Shown one piece after another: positions 9,968-22,569 of a DNA stretch of 64,000 bases. The DNA is from Fomes fomentarius (lineage: Eukaryota > Basidiomycota > Agaricomycetes > Polyporales > Polyporaceae), in contig JABYQN010000003.1 in the NCBI GenBank assembly GCA_022606135.1, positions 806,001 to 870,000 on the forward strand. The letters are read 5' to 3'. The notes under the pieces are model-generated. The model had not been told where the DNA came from. It ran no database searches and saw nothing but the letters and a program-made list of their open reading frames with translations. Position 1 is the first letter of the stretch. The number at the start of each line of letters is the position of its first letter. A program made the translations under genes and the position numbers.

Positions 9968-12957
9968 ATGGCCCCGGTCGTGCTTGAGTCGCCCGTCGTG
10001 AACATACACAACGCCGCGCTCTCCCCTATGTCGAGACTGCCATACAACGGCCATATACACACCCCACCTCCTTCTGATCACTCTAGGAACGACGACGCCT
10101 CCCCTCTGTCTGCTTCGGCCCCCCTCCCTCCCCTACATCGGAACGCGAATTCCCCATTTCCTCTCGACCCCGCTTTGAAAGAGCGGGCTGGAGACAGCGC
10201 AGATCCGGCTGCGGACCAGAATGATCCACCCGCTAATTCAGACTTGGTCTGTAACAACTGCGGGGCCATCAGTACCCCCCAGTGGAGACGCAGTGACGAC
10301 GGCAAGTCGATCTGTAACGCTTGTGGTGAGTAGACATCCAATCTTCTATCACTTGCTGGATATCTCCGCCGCGAGTTATTGCGTTCTCATCTTCATTATC
10401 CAAATGAGACTGGGGGGACAGAATGATTTGCCTCCTGCGCCACGTGTCCCGCGCGTTCGCTCGTAGGCTCGGGGGCAATCATATCGATTCCTCGCTGCAT
10501 CTACGCGTTGAGCGCATGTGTCGTGTCAGACGTGCGGATATCGCTCCTCATACGCGCAATGCCGCGTTGTTGCATACTATGACGATTACTTTCCTGCTAA
10601 GGGGGTTGTGTTATCACGATGCCGGGATGCACTGGCTGTTTCGTCTGGACAACCTCTCGACAATCCGCACTGCAATGTGCCTGCTGACATGCTCATGTTG
10701 CGCCGCGTTGGCTGATATATCGTCTCACTTTGCCCTGTTGCCTCGTTGACTGATCATAACCCTCCCTAGGTCTTTACTACCGTACAAAGCACGTCCCTCG
10801 CCCCGTCTCTCTTGGTCGTACATCGACGCTGCAGTCGGCGACTCATCCGAACGGGAAGCAATCCGTTCCACCTAGCCCCTTCCAGTCCCAAATCCAGACC
10901 GAAGGCAATAATCAGGATCAAGGCACTCGTAGAACAGCTTCCCCGCCAACCATGCCGACACCCGCCGCTTCTCCTGCACTACACCAAGCCAAAACTCAGC
11001 CAGCAGACGCTCCACGTCCGCCCACCCAGAAGCACCAAGGTGGCACATGCCCTGGTGATGGACGTTGTGACGGGACTGGAGGCACGTCCGCTTGCAATGG
11101 CTGCCCTACTTATAACAACGCGATCCAAGCAGGAGCCATTGAAACAACAAATGGACCGGTACCCGCCCAGAAGGCAGATGCCGTTGCCCCCGCTGCAGAG
11201 CAGGGTGCGGAGACGTCTGGGGCCGAATCATCTCCCGTCATCAGTTCGCAAACCCCTACCAACAGCCGCTCGCGAGTTCGGAGTCAGGTCGGCGCGCTCA
11301 GCTGTGCGAATTGCGGGACGAGCACTACCCCTTTATGGCGGAGGGATGATGTAGGGAATAATATCTGCAATGCTTGCGGTGCGTCTCAGTCTCATCTTGT
11401 TCATAAGTTATCCATCCCCTTGTCTCGTAAGTTAAAAGTGGGGGTGAGGACGGGGTTTGTTCTTGATTCCTTGTCAACATCAACCTCCGTATGCCGAGCG
11501 TCTATGCCGCGTGAGATATGATCCCACCGCGTATCTGAATCTTATCAGATAACGTGTGTGCACTTGATCTCTCATTGGTGGAGGTATCGAGTAGCCTCTG
11601 GCGTGAGTCTAGCGAGAGCGCGCACCGTCGTCAGAGGCCCGACGGACTGGTCGCGGGCCCAGTGCGTGTTGTGTCTGATGATGCAGGGTTTTATTAGGGC
11701 CATTTTCCGAGACGTGGAATGTCTCGTCATTCGTGGCGTTGCTTGTTTGGTTGAGGACCTTCATTGACGCGTTTCCTTCCCTGCCACGCAGGTCTCTATT
11801 TCAAACTTCACGGCACACATCGTCCAAACTCGATGAAGAAGACCGTGATCAAGAGGCGAAAGCGCGTCCCTGCCGCCCCTGGCGGGCCAAGCTCTCCGAC
11901 CCCTCAGGATCGTATGACCGACCAAGCCGCCGCAGAGGTGCTTGCTAGTGTCGGTCGTGCGCTACCCTCAGGTTCCGCTGGCGCGCAGACGGAGAGTGAG
12001 GAGGAGCAGCCGAAGAAGCGGGCGCGTCGTCCACGTACCTCCAAAGTACGCGACAAGGATGCCGAGGGAGATGTCGACGAAGAGGACGACGAAGGCAAGC
12101 CGCGTAAAGCGCGCAGAACTGCAGGGCGTGGAACGGCTCGCGGTGGTTCACATGAGGGTAGCAGTGCTCAGGCGGGTCAATGGGGAGAGACGATGATGCA
12201 GGGACTTGGTGAGCCATCTGGCGGCTATGGTCCAGGCGCCCCTCGCGGAAATCCGTTCCCTCACCCCCACGCCTCTCAAACGCTCCCCGGGCTCATCGCG
12301 GCACTCGGTCCTGAGGTTGTTACCAGCTTGATGAACACACAGTATGGCGGCGTACCGCCCCCTCCTCCCAGCTACGTTCGCTCGGGATCCGCGCAGGGTA
12401 ATGTTTCGATGGGACCTGGGGTTCCGAGCAGGACGCACTCGCCGTTGGCGGGTCATGGCATGAACGCTCCCCCAGGCGCACCCTACGGTATCCCCCCTCC
12501 GCTCCACGTACCCGCACACGCCCCTCCGCCGCATTTCCCTGGACCCGTCGGCCACTCGTTTTACCACAGTGCTTCGGCTCCTCAGCCCATGGAAGGCATG
12601 TTGCCCATCCCCAGCCTGGCTGAGCTCGACCATCATTACCGCCAGCTTGCGGAGGAGCGCAGGCGTATGGAGGAGATGCTGGAGAGGACGGACAGGATCA
12701 TGGCGGGCGTGAAACGCGGCTTGGACGAGATGCGCGCCGCCGGTGGGGCTTCGTCCCAGGAGGCCCAACAGCCACCGCAAGCCCAGGCTCAGCAGCAATC
12801 GCCGTTACAGGGACAGGGACAGGCCCAGGCTCAGCAGTCTGACGGGTCCCCGTCTGTCGTCCCGTTGAACAGGCAGGAGAAAGGTAGCAAGGAAGGCGCG
12901 AGCGCGCCGGTATGGCATGTCGCGTCGCCTGCTTCGCAATCTGCCGCACGCGAATGA
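9968..12957 (+). CDS. URBS1: URBS1/SRE-type GATA repressor of iron/siderophore genes
   Basis: Two-finger GATA transcription factor of the Urbs1/SRE/SreA/Fep1 family, which represses siderophore synthesis and iron uptake genes when iron is sufficient. Exons 9968-10325, 10770-11378 and 11792-12957 give 710 residues. Finger 1: Cys95, 98, 116, 119 (CX2CX17CX2C). Finger 2: Cys298, 301, 319, 322. Between them lies the diagnostic iron-sensing cysteine patch [12 protein letters not shown]...CNGCPTY (Cys213, 219, 228, 231). The C-terminal part is basic/acidic and Pro-rich, with a coiled coil at about 598-640 ([20 protein letters not shown]), as expected for corepressor contact or dimerisation. Introns of 444 and 413 bp are unusually long for this window and interrupt both fingers at the same place. 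A 12-residue longer start at 9932 is possible. Confidence 0.93.
11542..11552. promoter_or_regulatory. palindromic ATCWGATAA site inside intron 2 of the GATA repressor
   Basis: TTATCAGATAA contains the reported Urbs1/SRE consensus ATCWGATAA perfectly on both strands (ATCAGATAA on plus, ATCTGATAA on minus). It sits mid-intron in the gene for a protein of that family. An autoregulatory or intragenic repressor site is inferred, not shown. Confidence 0.4.
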
Positions 12958-13493
12958 GCGTGTCGGTGTGGCGCGATACTATGGAGTATGTATGTGGTAT
13001 GCGGACCTTTCGTCATTCGGAAAATGTGCATAGCACCCCTCCCCCTACTCTATCTCTTGTGGGTCGTGATTGTTGGGTGGACTGTTGGATATCTTATAGG
13101 TTTTCCCTCGCGTACGGATTTCTATTATGCATGTATGTATAGGGCGTCGCTGCCGATAGTGTAGAGCACTTTATTCTATCATGAGTCCCTCATTCTGTTC
13201 ACTCGAGATGGCCTGCGCGGTGCTCTCAGGCTCGACGCCGGGGCACAGTGGCAAGAAGCGGGTGTGTGGGAAGGACGGGCACGAGGCCGGGCGGCTCGAT
13301 AAGATTTGAATTGTTGGTCGCACGTGAAAGCAATCGTGTGGAGGGTTTCATGTGCTTCTCGCATCCCCAAAGCAAAGCTCGTCGCGGGGCTCAGCGCCCT
13401 CTCGCTCTCCCCTTCCTGCTTGACAATCACTTACCCGACTCCTCTCCCACCTTCCGAGCCCGCCGCTCCGCCCCCGCACGCCCGCCAACGTTG
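12958..13493. other. intergenic, GATA repressor to OPI1
   Basis: 536 bp between two plus-strand genes. The distal part carries two sequences resembling inositol/choline-responsive elements (separate entry). No further feature recognised. Confidence 0.5.
13320..13355. promoter_or_regulatory. two ICRE-like bHLH sites upstream of OPI1
   Basis: The yeast inositol/choline-responsive element is WYTTCAYRTGS. CTTTCACGTGC on the minus strand (13320-13330) and GTTTCATGTGC on the plus strand (13345-13355) each match 10 of 11 positions and lie about 140-175 bp before the OPI1 ATG. A feedback loop as in yeast is inferred. Confidence 0.35.
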
Positions 13494-16459
13494 ATGGCCC
13501 TTGCCGACCAAGATGAATCCGTCCGCATCGCAGTGCGCGCCCTAGGCGATATGCGCAACAGCACACAACACGGCTCCTCATGTGCGTATGAATATATATG
13601 GATTCTTACCCCAAAGCTTTGTTCCTGACACCCTGCGGCCCCTGCAGCATTCCAGACGACGCCCGCGCTCTCGGTGACCTCCGCAACATCGTCGCCATCG
13701 CTGCCGTCTCCCTCACTGATGGACGAGGATCTGCGCGAAGAGGACGGAGAGCAGCGCAGACGCGAAGGAACGCAGACACAGACGGAGGGCATCAGGGATC
13801 GGGAGGGTGAGGAGTGGAAGTCGCTGTCGCGCGTGTCGAACCTCCCGTTAGTGAATACAGCGCTGCGCGCGTATGAGCAGAGCAAGGCGAGCTCGCGAGT
13901 CGTCAAGGTGCGTCCCTTGCCCCCCTTCTCTTCCCTGCTATCGATCCAATTTGGCTCACCGACACGATCGCTATTTACATCCCGAACGCCACGGACAACG
14001 CATGCTGCCGTTCAATCTTCCTGTCAAACTCTACGCTGGGGAACGTATCTGCAGTACGGCGCGGAGATGATGGAGTCGTCGATGAAGTCCATCTCGCGGC
14101 CTGTGATTGACCGCCTACCCGTCGGGCAGCTCGATGACTTTGCGTGCAGACAGTTGGATCGGGTAAGTGCCGTCTTCCCCGTCGCCTTCCCCCACGGTCG
14201 TCTTCTCTGTCTTCTTTGCCATCGTCTTCTTCCGCTGCGGGGGAGTCATCTGAGGGTGGTGCCAGGCCTTGCAGGCGGCGCGAGGTGGATTGTGCTCCCA
14301 CCGCCCTTCAAACGCTATCTGGCGTTATACAGGAAATGACGGCATGACGTCTGGGCCGTGTCTGTGGGTCCAGGGACCAATAAGCCTTCCGGCCATTATC
14401 TCTCTGTCATATTTGGCCCGTCGGTCCACGTTTAAGGACGCAATTGCGCTCTTACTCCTTGGGGACACTTCGCATCGGCCCCGACCTTCCAAGTCGCTTA
14501 TCGATCTGCCGCAGTCGTGTGCGCCCGTCTGCGTCTATGATCAGATACAACGTACATCGTCGGGGAGCTTGTGTGCTGACGCAGTGTTGTCTTGTAGTTT
14601 GACAACTATGCACGCCGCACTTCCAGCCGAGACAGGACGCGCAGCGAATCGGTTGACACCCCAGATCCGAGGAGACCTTGGGAAGATAGGGATGTGTCCA
14701 TGACACGCAAAGATAGCTCGTCCAGCGAGCGAACCAGGGAGGATGAGGCACGATCGCGAGAAGGTGAGCGCATAATGCCATGCGGTATAATGCTGAGACT
14801 AAGTATTCGCAGTGACATTTCCAAACGGGTTTTCAGAAAGCCGCACGCCTACGCCCCATTCATCTGCAAGTACCAGCTCGCAGCCACAGAGACCGACTCT
14901 GCCACCAGCATCAACATTGACACAACATGCAGATGCACAGGAGAACCAACAGGTGGCGCAGCGCAGCCGATGGCAGGCCGTTTTCCTCGAAGCGGGGGGT
15001 ATCAGCGCTGCCCTCAGCGAGGAGAGCATGAGGAGGTTGAGGTATTGCCTGCAATGGCTACAGGTGCGCAGGCCGGTCTTCGCACAATGTCACAAATGCG
15101 CATGTTTGTGGCTCATACACCTCGTTCGTTCATACAGTACGCTACAACACAGATCGACGCTCAGATCCTAGTCCTCCGTAACTTCATTGCCTCGCTCCAA
15201 CCCAACGGTAGCTCAGGCAGCTCTTCACCCATATCGCCACAGCACCTGCGCACGTTGCAGACGGCGAAGCGCGATGTTGTGGACACGATTCGCCAGGTTG
15301 TAGAGGTCGTCAGCCGTTATGCAGGAGGCGCGCTACCAGAACCAGCACGTTCACGTGTCCGCTCATTCATTCTGCACCTCCCGCGGAGATGGGCCGCGGC
15401 GTCAAGTGTCGGCCTGGAAGGTCAACATCCTGCGACAGCCCCTGGACACGATGTCCGTGGTGAGAGTACTGCAACTTCATCTAGCTCGGCGAGGGGAAGA
15501 CATCGCGGGGCAGCCCCTTACAGCTACGGTCCTGGCGAAGCTGGTCCCTCCCCACGATCGCGCCCTGCCTCGCGTGCTACATCTCCAGTCCGTGGCTCCA
15601 GCAGGGCACACGGGCACTCTAGGCAGGGCAGCGCCGGTCCGAATGGTACGACGCCCCCGACCGTAGATGGTGCGACACAAGCTGCCCAAAAGATTCTTAC
15701 CTTGGCTACGGAGAGCCTCGACATGTTGCGCAGCGTGACAGGTATCTTCAAGGATAGTTTGGAGCGGGCCGACATGTCAGTATACTGTTATTTACCTCCT
15801 GATCCCGCGGTGCTGATTGCTCTCTTTCGTACAGCTGGGTTGAACGTCTTCGTGTCGTCGGGCTGCAGCGCGGACAGAACGGCCACCCGGAAGGCGATCC
15901 CGACAATGACTCTATGCTGAACTTCCGTGACAACCATCTCCCTCCTTTCTCCCTTTCTCGAGCACATGAGCACAGATCACATACGCACTCACCTTCGTCC
16001 CCCCTCTCGCCATACGCTTCACTCACCCCAACTACATCCGGCACGCCTAGTTCGGGATATTCCACTCCTTTCTACAGTCTCCCTCGTTCGTCCAGTACGA
16101 GCTCCCTCACCGGTCTCTCGCCGGCATTCCCTGGACCCCTCAGCATGGCACCTCCATACGATGCGCCGTCGCCCGGTGGTGGTGCCGCTGCGAGCCTCGA
16201 CAAGCTCACCTTGTCTTCGAATCACTCGGAAGCAGGCTCGCGTTATGCGACGCCCAAGAGCGCATTGCCCGGACTCCCTCCGGAAGGTGACTCCGGGGGT
16301 GGTGGTGTTCGAGGCGAAAAACGGCGCAGCGAGAGCGACGAGGGCGATGCCGCGGTCATGGCTGCGACGGCGTTGGCCGGTATGGCCGGCTCGAGTGGGC
16401 TGCCCATGAAGCGCATCAAACAGGAGGAACGTGAAGTGGGGATGGATGTGGACGATTGA
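13494..16459 (+). CDS. OPI1: Opi1-family phospholipid biosynthesis repressor
   Basis: Opi1-type transcriptional regulator, 711 residues. In yeast Opi1 represses inositol/phospholipid genes and is held at the ER by phosphatidic acid and Scs2. Exons 13494-13581, 13648-13907, 14055-14162, 14598-14763, 14813-15063, 15138-15775, 15835-16459; all joins keep phase. Family signatures: SVRIAVRALGDMR near the N-terminus, SRVSNLPLVNTALRAYEQSK, YGAEMMESSMKSISRPVIDR, LPVGQLDDFACRQLDR, SRWQAVFLEAGGISAALSEE, RRLRYCLQWLQ, and ADIWVERLRVVGLQ. The C-terminal 200 residues are Ser/Pro-rich and probably disordered, ending in an acidic patch. The 435-bp fourth gap (14163-14597) could contain an extra exon, but none is needed for frame. 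The start is the first ATG after a GC-rich leader. Confidence 0.93.
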
Positions 16460-17820
16460 AAGGGAGGGAGTAATTGATGTACGGCAGATGAAGAGAAGGA
16501 TGCCCGCCCACGGTGCTCCGCGATATATAACGTGTCCCGGTGGCGCAGGTGCAGCCTGTTGCTCGTGGGCCGATCTCCGGATACCCACCTTCCAACGTCC
16601 CTTTCCTTCCACTTCGCCAGTGTACATCTCCCAGATCTTGATGTGCCCATTCACTTGGACCTCACGCTTGGCCCCAGTCATCTCCCACCCGTGTCCTCCC
16701 GGCACTGTCTCCGTCTCCTCCAGTGCTTTCGTTTGTACATCATATGAACAATCATCCCGTCTTCCAGCTTCGATCAGGGTCTCGCCCTCCCGCTCCCTCT
16801 TGCTATCTCGAATCGGACATCGGACATCGCACACGCACCATACCACTAAGTACCTCTGTACTCGAGCCCCCATCCCACATATTCTCGATGCCACCACACT
16901 AGCTCGGAGGTGTGCAGAGGTCTGCTCGCCCCGACATCCCCTTGACCGAGTCTCAGCGTACACCCCGCATCGCCCCACATCTCACACCCCACACCCCTTC
17001 ATTGCGCCGTTGGTCCGTCTTCTCGGTTTTCCCGGTCGTCAACGCTATGTATCACACAGACTGATCCGCCTATATCTATTCTATCGATCTCGGTGCTCTC
17101 TCGCCTCCGGCCCTAGTACCTTACCTCACCGGGCCCCACCGGACCCCACCGAGACCGCGCGTACCTGCGCTCGTGTACTTGTATGCACCTCGTCGTCGAA
17201 AGTACCTGTACTCACTCCGCCGTCCAATGTGTAGTGTACTTACCTCTACCGTCACCAATCATCTTACCTGAGACTCGAGAGCTGCGTGCGGTTTGATAGC
17301 GTCTTGATGACTTTCGTCGCCTGTCATGGCTCGCTAAATAATAGACGGTGCACCATCGCATCAGAGGGGTCGCTGCCGTGCACGTCCGTCCGCGTCAGCG
17401 TGAAGCCCTTACCACTATAGGTTACCATTGGCCTAAGCAGGTACGTCGAGGTTTGTAGTATATCTGTCATTTGCCCAATCGGTTGGGCAGGGACGGGACT
17501 TGGCATTCGCCTGCAACACTCCAGCAGGTCGATACATGATTGGTGGCATGGATTATATTGGCATACATACTATGCGAGGCCTACAGGCGTGACACATGTT
17601 GTCTATGGGGATGCGAGTGGGTTGCTAAACGAACACGGACACTCTAGCTATACGAGGAACTGATACAGGCTGCTGATACCTAAACTTTGGGGAAGACATG
17701 CCTGTGAACGATGCATGCAAGGGAGCATGGGTTGGAAACAAGGCAAACACATAGTGTGGCCTATCGGGGTTCGCGTATATACAGGATGAAAGTGGTAAAA
17801 AGTACTTATGATGCGTACAC
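16460..17820. other. convergent intergenic region, OPI1 to IBTK-like gene
   Basis: 1.36 kb between two 3' ends. 16,560-17,230 is rich in C and T on the plus strand and keeps several long but motif-free frames open (one of 267 codons from 16431 and one of 319 on the minus strand). These appear to be composition effects. No gene, RNA or repeat recognised. Confidence 0.5.
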
Positions 17821-20800
17821 CTACGTCTGGGGCTGCGCGTCCTGTTTGCGTCCATCGTCTTTGCCTGGACCCTGGGGCCGCCGTCTGCGGGGCTTCCCTC
17901 CCTGTGCTTGTCCCCCTTGAGTCTGAGCTTTGGGAGGGCGCTCGTGGCGTTGCTTCGAAGTCGGGGGTTCCCTACCTCCGCCCTTCGGTGCTCCCTCTAG
18001 AGGCGCGGGAGCAAACTTCGGCGCCTTGGGCTTCCGCGGCTTCTTCGGGGGCCCGGCGGTGAGGAGGGCCGCCGTAGCGAGCTCTTCCGCCTTCACTCGT
18101 TCCTCCTCCGCAGACCACCAGCGGAGGAATTCTTCCTCGGCCTGGCGGGCGCGCTCTTCTTCCTGGATCTGGAGGAGCGAGCGCTTGTCCTTGCTCGGCG
18201 TGACTTCTTGCTCGGCTTGTGCTTGCGACAGCTGGATCGCGGTGAAGGACATGGCGGAGCCTGTAGACGAAACGACGGGCTGGACAGGTGGCGGGGTCCA
18301 TACGTTGCCACTCCTGTTGTTCCAGAAATGACCGTTAAATCAGACAGTTTGCTATCAGTGGATTTACTTACGGGACACGCTGGATGGAAGAGCTCGAAGA
18401 AGAGGCTTGCTTTGTCGGCGTTATCACAGGACCAAGGCCTGGTGCTGCGGGCTTGCGAGGTGTAGTCGGCTGTGAGCGTGGGGCCGTCGATGGAGTCGCA
18501 GTTGCAGTAGACGGACCCGACGTGGAAGGCGGGGCGCTGGGACGGGGTCGCGCATCCTTCCCAGGCGACACTACCGCCGAATTGGCATAGGGAGGAGTAC
18601 CCGCCTGAATGCGCCATGATGAGCCCGATGGGATGCGCGGAATAGGCCACCCCCGACAGGAGCTTCCATAGGGGGACGTGGAGGAGTCCCACGCGGCGGT
18701 TCTGGTGCGCGAGTCGCAGAACCGATGGGCTTGCTTGGTCCCGCCTTGCTCGTGGAGGCCTCAGCTATGATGGACTTCATGTCGACTTTCGGAGCGGACG
18801 TGATCGTCTTCCAGCCACTGACCGGTCTGGCTAGGGACTCACTTCCACTTGGCACACGCGCGGGCATTCCTGGAGCAGCTACAGGCGCAGGAGCAGCAGT
18901 ACCAGCTACAGGAGCCTCGGGCTCGTCCATCATGAACACCTCGTCATCGGGGATACCTGTCGCAGCAGGGCGCGAACTGAATGTAGGACGCAGCAGCGGG
19001 CTGTTGGGCACAGACACGTTCGACTGCCTGTTGCCACGCTTGGTGGGTCCGGGAGGGGACAGCTTCGGAGAGTCCTTGAACGCTCTAGAACGGAACGAAG
19101 GCACGATGGGTTGTGGGATATCTTGGAGGGCCAGCCAGTCGCCCCATGTCTCCACCGCCTTGTCGACGATTCGCGTCGAACGGGACACGGGATACTTCTT
19201 GGCCTGTTCGGCGCGTACGAAGGCGGAGAGCTGCTTGATGAGGTCTGGAGCGAGGTCTTCGAGCATGCGACCCTCGAGGAAGACTTCCATGTTGATCGCC
19301 AAGTAGTCCTGCAGAAGGAGGATGAGAGCCTTTGCATGGTAGTGGGTCGCATCAGTTAGGACAGAGCAGACGTTGTTGATCCAGACGCGCTTCATGATGA
19401 CCCAGGCGCATACGAGCATGAGGCGGTCAATGTGTAGCTCGTTCTACGACGACAAGTCAACAAAACCCTTGAACTGAGCGGCAAGGGTACTCACTGCGAC
19501 AGCCATGACCTCGAACATGAAATCGATCAACTCCTCTGGAGAGCGCACATCCTCCACAACATCGAAGATCTCCTTGTCGCCACCACAGCAGAGGTACTTG
19601 AGCACCGGCTCAACAGCGCGCCACTTCATATGCTTTGAGTTGATGACGACGGTTCCCTCCGATGTCCACCGCTTGATCGTCCAGTCCTTGTCGTCGAAAA
19701 ACGCCGCGAAGAACGGGGACCTCGATCGGATAATAACCGAATGACAAGACACCTCCCGGTCAGCCAGCTGTAAGACGACGTCAGGCGCAAGTGGACGCCG
19801 AGCCCGTGCCCCGACGCCCTCGGTCTGATTGGCGGAGAAGAGCTTCTCCAAGTCACGCGCGAGCGTCGGCTTCGGCGTACGTTTGACAGGAGCATCCAGC
19901 ACGTCAGACAGAGCAGGCAGCTCGAGAAGGGAGGCAAGGGATTGTAGCTCGCTCTTGATCTGCGTGGGCGTCACCTTAAGCTGCTTGAGCTGCTTCTGAA
20001 TCGCATGTCCAATCCGATGATCCCATACGGCCAGCGACTCATCCGAGTAGAGATACGTCAGGAGGACAAGGACAGAAAGGGGGTTACAGCCCGTGAAAGT
20101 AACCTTTGCGAGCTTCTGCGAGTTGGCCTTCGCGAGATGTCCTTGGACTGTAACGCTGTAACGGGAGTCGCGGACAGTCTTGCCATCTGCAAGGATGTGG
20201 AGAAGCACAGAGGAGCGTGCAGCAAGGATCACGCGATGGGCGGGGAGCTCGATGCCGGTAGACTGCAAGTGAACTACAAGATCGGCGTCGTAGGGCATGT
20301 TGTGTGGGTCGAGGACAGCGGCGCCGTCGACACCCCTCCTTGCCTCCTTGAGCTTGACTATAACGGAGCAAAGGTTCTTCAATAGCTTGATATCGGTCTG
20401 CACAGCGATATCCTCCTCTTCATCGTCCGAGTCAACAGCCGGATCGGAGGAAGGGCTAGGAGCAGTACTCGTTAGGACGGGCGATGTGCCTTGAGGGTCT
20501 TCCTTCGCGCTGTCCAACTTCAGATGCAAGTACGGCTGCACGGTTGCGAGGTCCTGTGATAGACAATTGCCCATCACCTGAACCTCCTCGGGCATCCTGT
20601 CCATGCGCAATGCAGCAAATGCACCGGTGGCATTCGCGCAGACCTTGGTGACGCGTTGGATGTAGGGAATGCGCTGGAACTTGAACGTCTTCTGCGAGGC
20701 ACCCTGACCGGCCTTGAGGTTGCGCGAACGCACGAATACATGTCCGGACTCAGTGCAGATGATGATGCTGCCATCGACACCGAGTGCAACGTCCTGCGAT

Positions 20801-22569
20801 GCATCAAATGAACCCGCCGATCCACATCTAAAGCTGTAAGAACTCGCTTACCCTAACGGCGCTGAATTGCTTGCGCAAAGCCCATACACGCTGTGGCTGG
20901 ACATTGAAGCGTGATTTATTGGTGCTGTTACTGCCGTCAGGCGGAGCGGGCAGCGAAAACGTGAAGAGTTCTCCGCTCGATGATAGTGCGGCAAAGGTGT
21001 CCTCGCAGCTCGTGATCTTCTCAACGCTGGCACTGTTCCTGTTCGCTGCCTGGGGCGGCCGATATGCAACGAATTCGGATGGGAAAGAATATGCCGGGAA
21101 ACTGGCAGAGTACGGTCAATGTGCGACCTAGTGGGAGTAAGGAAGAAACTTACTTCACTTTATAGTGACCATCGTTCCACAGACATATCACTTCTTGTGT
21201 ATCCAACAGGCAGGCCATAGCGGAATCCTGCAAAGTGTAAGACACATTTCAATGCGGGAGTGAATATACATACTGTGATAGCAACCGATAGCACCGGCTT
21301 CGTGACTTTTGTCACTATCCGAGGGGCAATCTGAACTGGCTGAGCCGCACGGTCGTATCCTGGCGAACTAGTCAGTATCTCTATTGTACTATAAAGGTAG
21401 TCGCGACTGACCAAGCTGCCCATGATTTGTACCCCATGTGAAGACTTCATGCTCCGTCCAACAGGCCGAAGCAGTCTTACATGCAGCCACGCCAATGACA
21501 AATTTGTTCCTCAGAGCTGCTCCTGCAATCTTCCGAGGTGTAGACTGTACTGGTTCTTCGACACGACCTCCAGTCGTAGTCTCAACGATATATCCCAGCT
21601 GGGAGAACCTGTTCAGGCCCCAGCTGTGGACCTCGCCACCTTTCGTGAGGACGAGAGTGTGGTCCTGGCCGACGGCTACGGCAGTGACAGTGTGATTGAA
21701 ACTGGGTAAGGGTATAGGAACGTATTGTGTATGCTGTCCGGGGCCTAGTCTATCTGCCCTGTGAGGAGGACGTCGAAGAGGGCAGAACAGATTACATACC
21801 GGCCTCCGCTACCAAAGCCGCATACACGAAGATTTCCTTGAGGCTCGTCGGTGACAATGACTGTGCGTGTACCGTTACACGAACGAACAATGAGGTATGA
21901 GATTGTTCACGCACCTGTATGCAACCTGGACATGGCAATCTGTCGGACGCGAATAGGCGTGAATCTGGCGTCGACGCTGTCCCTCTCAGACGATTCGCCC
22001 GCGCGAAGAGATATCAATTCGGGAAATGACCTGTCGTTGCCGTCTCCGACACCGAGCGCAGCGTTCCTGTTGGAACCCCAGGTGTATAGCTCTTCTCCTC
22101 GCTCCGACTCATGATTCGGGATAGTGCCTTCGATAGTCGAGTTATACAGGTCGAAAGGGGTGTAGCCTTCGATGTCACGGGCGGAGGTGTCGACGTCTGA
22201 CCTCTGGAGCAAAAGCAAAGCCGTCGCGAGATTGCTGTGGTAGAGCGCACGATGCAGCGCAGTCCAATGGCTCTCCTGGTCAGCGATATTGACATTGATT
22301 GTCGGGTGCGCGAGAAGCAATCGGACAAACTCCGGTGCGGAAGCGTCCTGGGACGACGCAGCAAGATGGAGGACAGTCCGTCCGAGGTGGTCGCGCGCGT
22401 TGACGTCGCATGGGGATACAGAGCTCAGCGGACTGGGGCGCGACCAGGATTTGCCTCCGCTGGTGCTGATACCGCCGCCCGAGTGCGAGTGCTGGCTCCG
22501 GGCGGGGTCCAGCAGGCGCTGGAAGGCCTGCTGGTTGTGTTGGTGGAAGTAGGCATGGAGAGCGGTCAT
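17821..22569 (-). CDS. IBTK-like protein: ankyrin, RCC1 and BTB domains
   Basis: Fungal relative of IBTK (inhibitor of Bruton kinase homologue), in animals a BTB substrate adaptor of CUL3 ubiquitin ligases. Minus-strand exons: 21915-22569, 21800-21860, 21412-21749, 21274-21359, 21154-21227, 20852-21101, 19495-20793, 18658-19443, 18372-18604, 17821-18313; all phases agree, giving 1424 residues. Order: ankyrin repeats (about 55-145, DHLGRTVLHLAA), RCC1 repeats (about 160-490, ELYTWGSNRNAALGVGDG, VHSWGLNRFSQLGY, VFTWGTNHGQLGYD), two BTB segments (about 655-770, DADLVVHLQ...PAHRVILAARS; and about 825-960, PDVVLQLADREVSCHSVIIR). A Pro/Ser-rich linker follows, then a conserved SFTAIQLSQAQAEQE / EEEFLRWWSAEEERV tail and a basic end. 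The ATG at 22569 precedes the first ankyrin repeat. The kinase link itself is not expected in fungi. Confidence 0.88.

Noticed and set aside
10423..10749. ORF inside intron 1 of the GATA repressor
   Set aside because: Both borders are clean GT-AG sites that restore the zinc finger. The ORF has no similarity I recognise and sits entirely in the intron.
16019..16978. 319-codon minus-strand ORF overlapping the end of OPI1
   Set aside because: It is antisense to a well-supported exon in GC-rich sequence and continues into a C/T-biased tract; no family motif.
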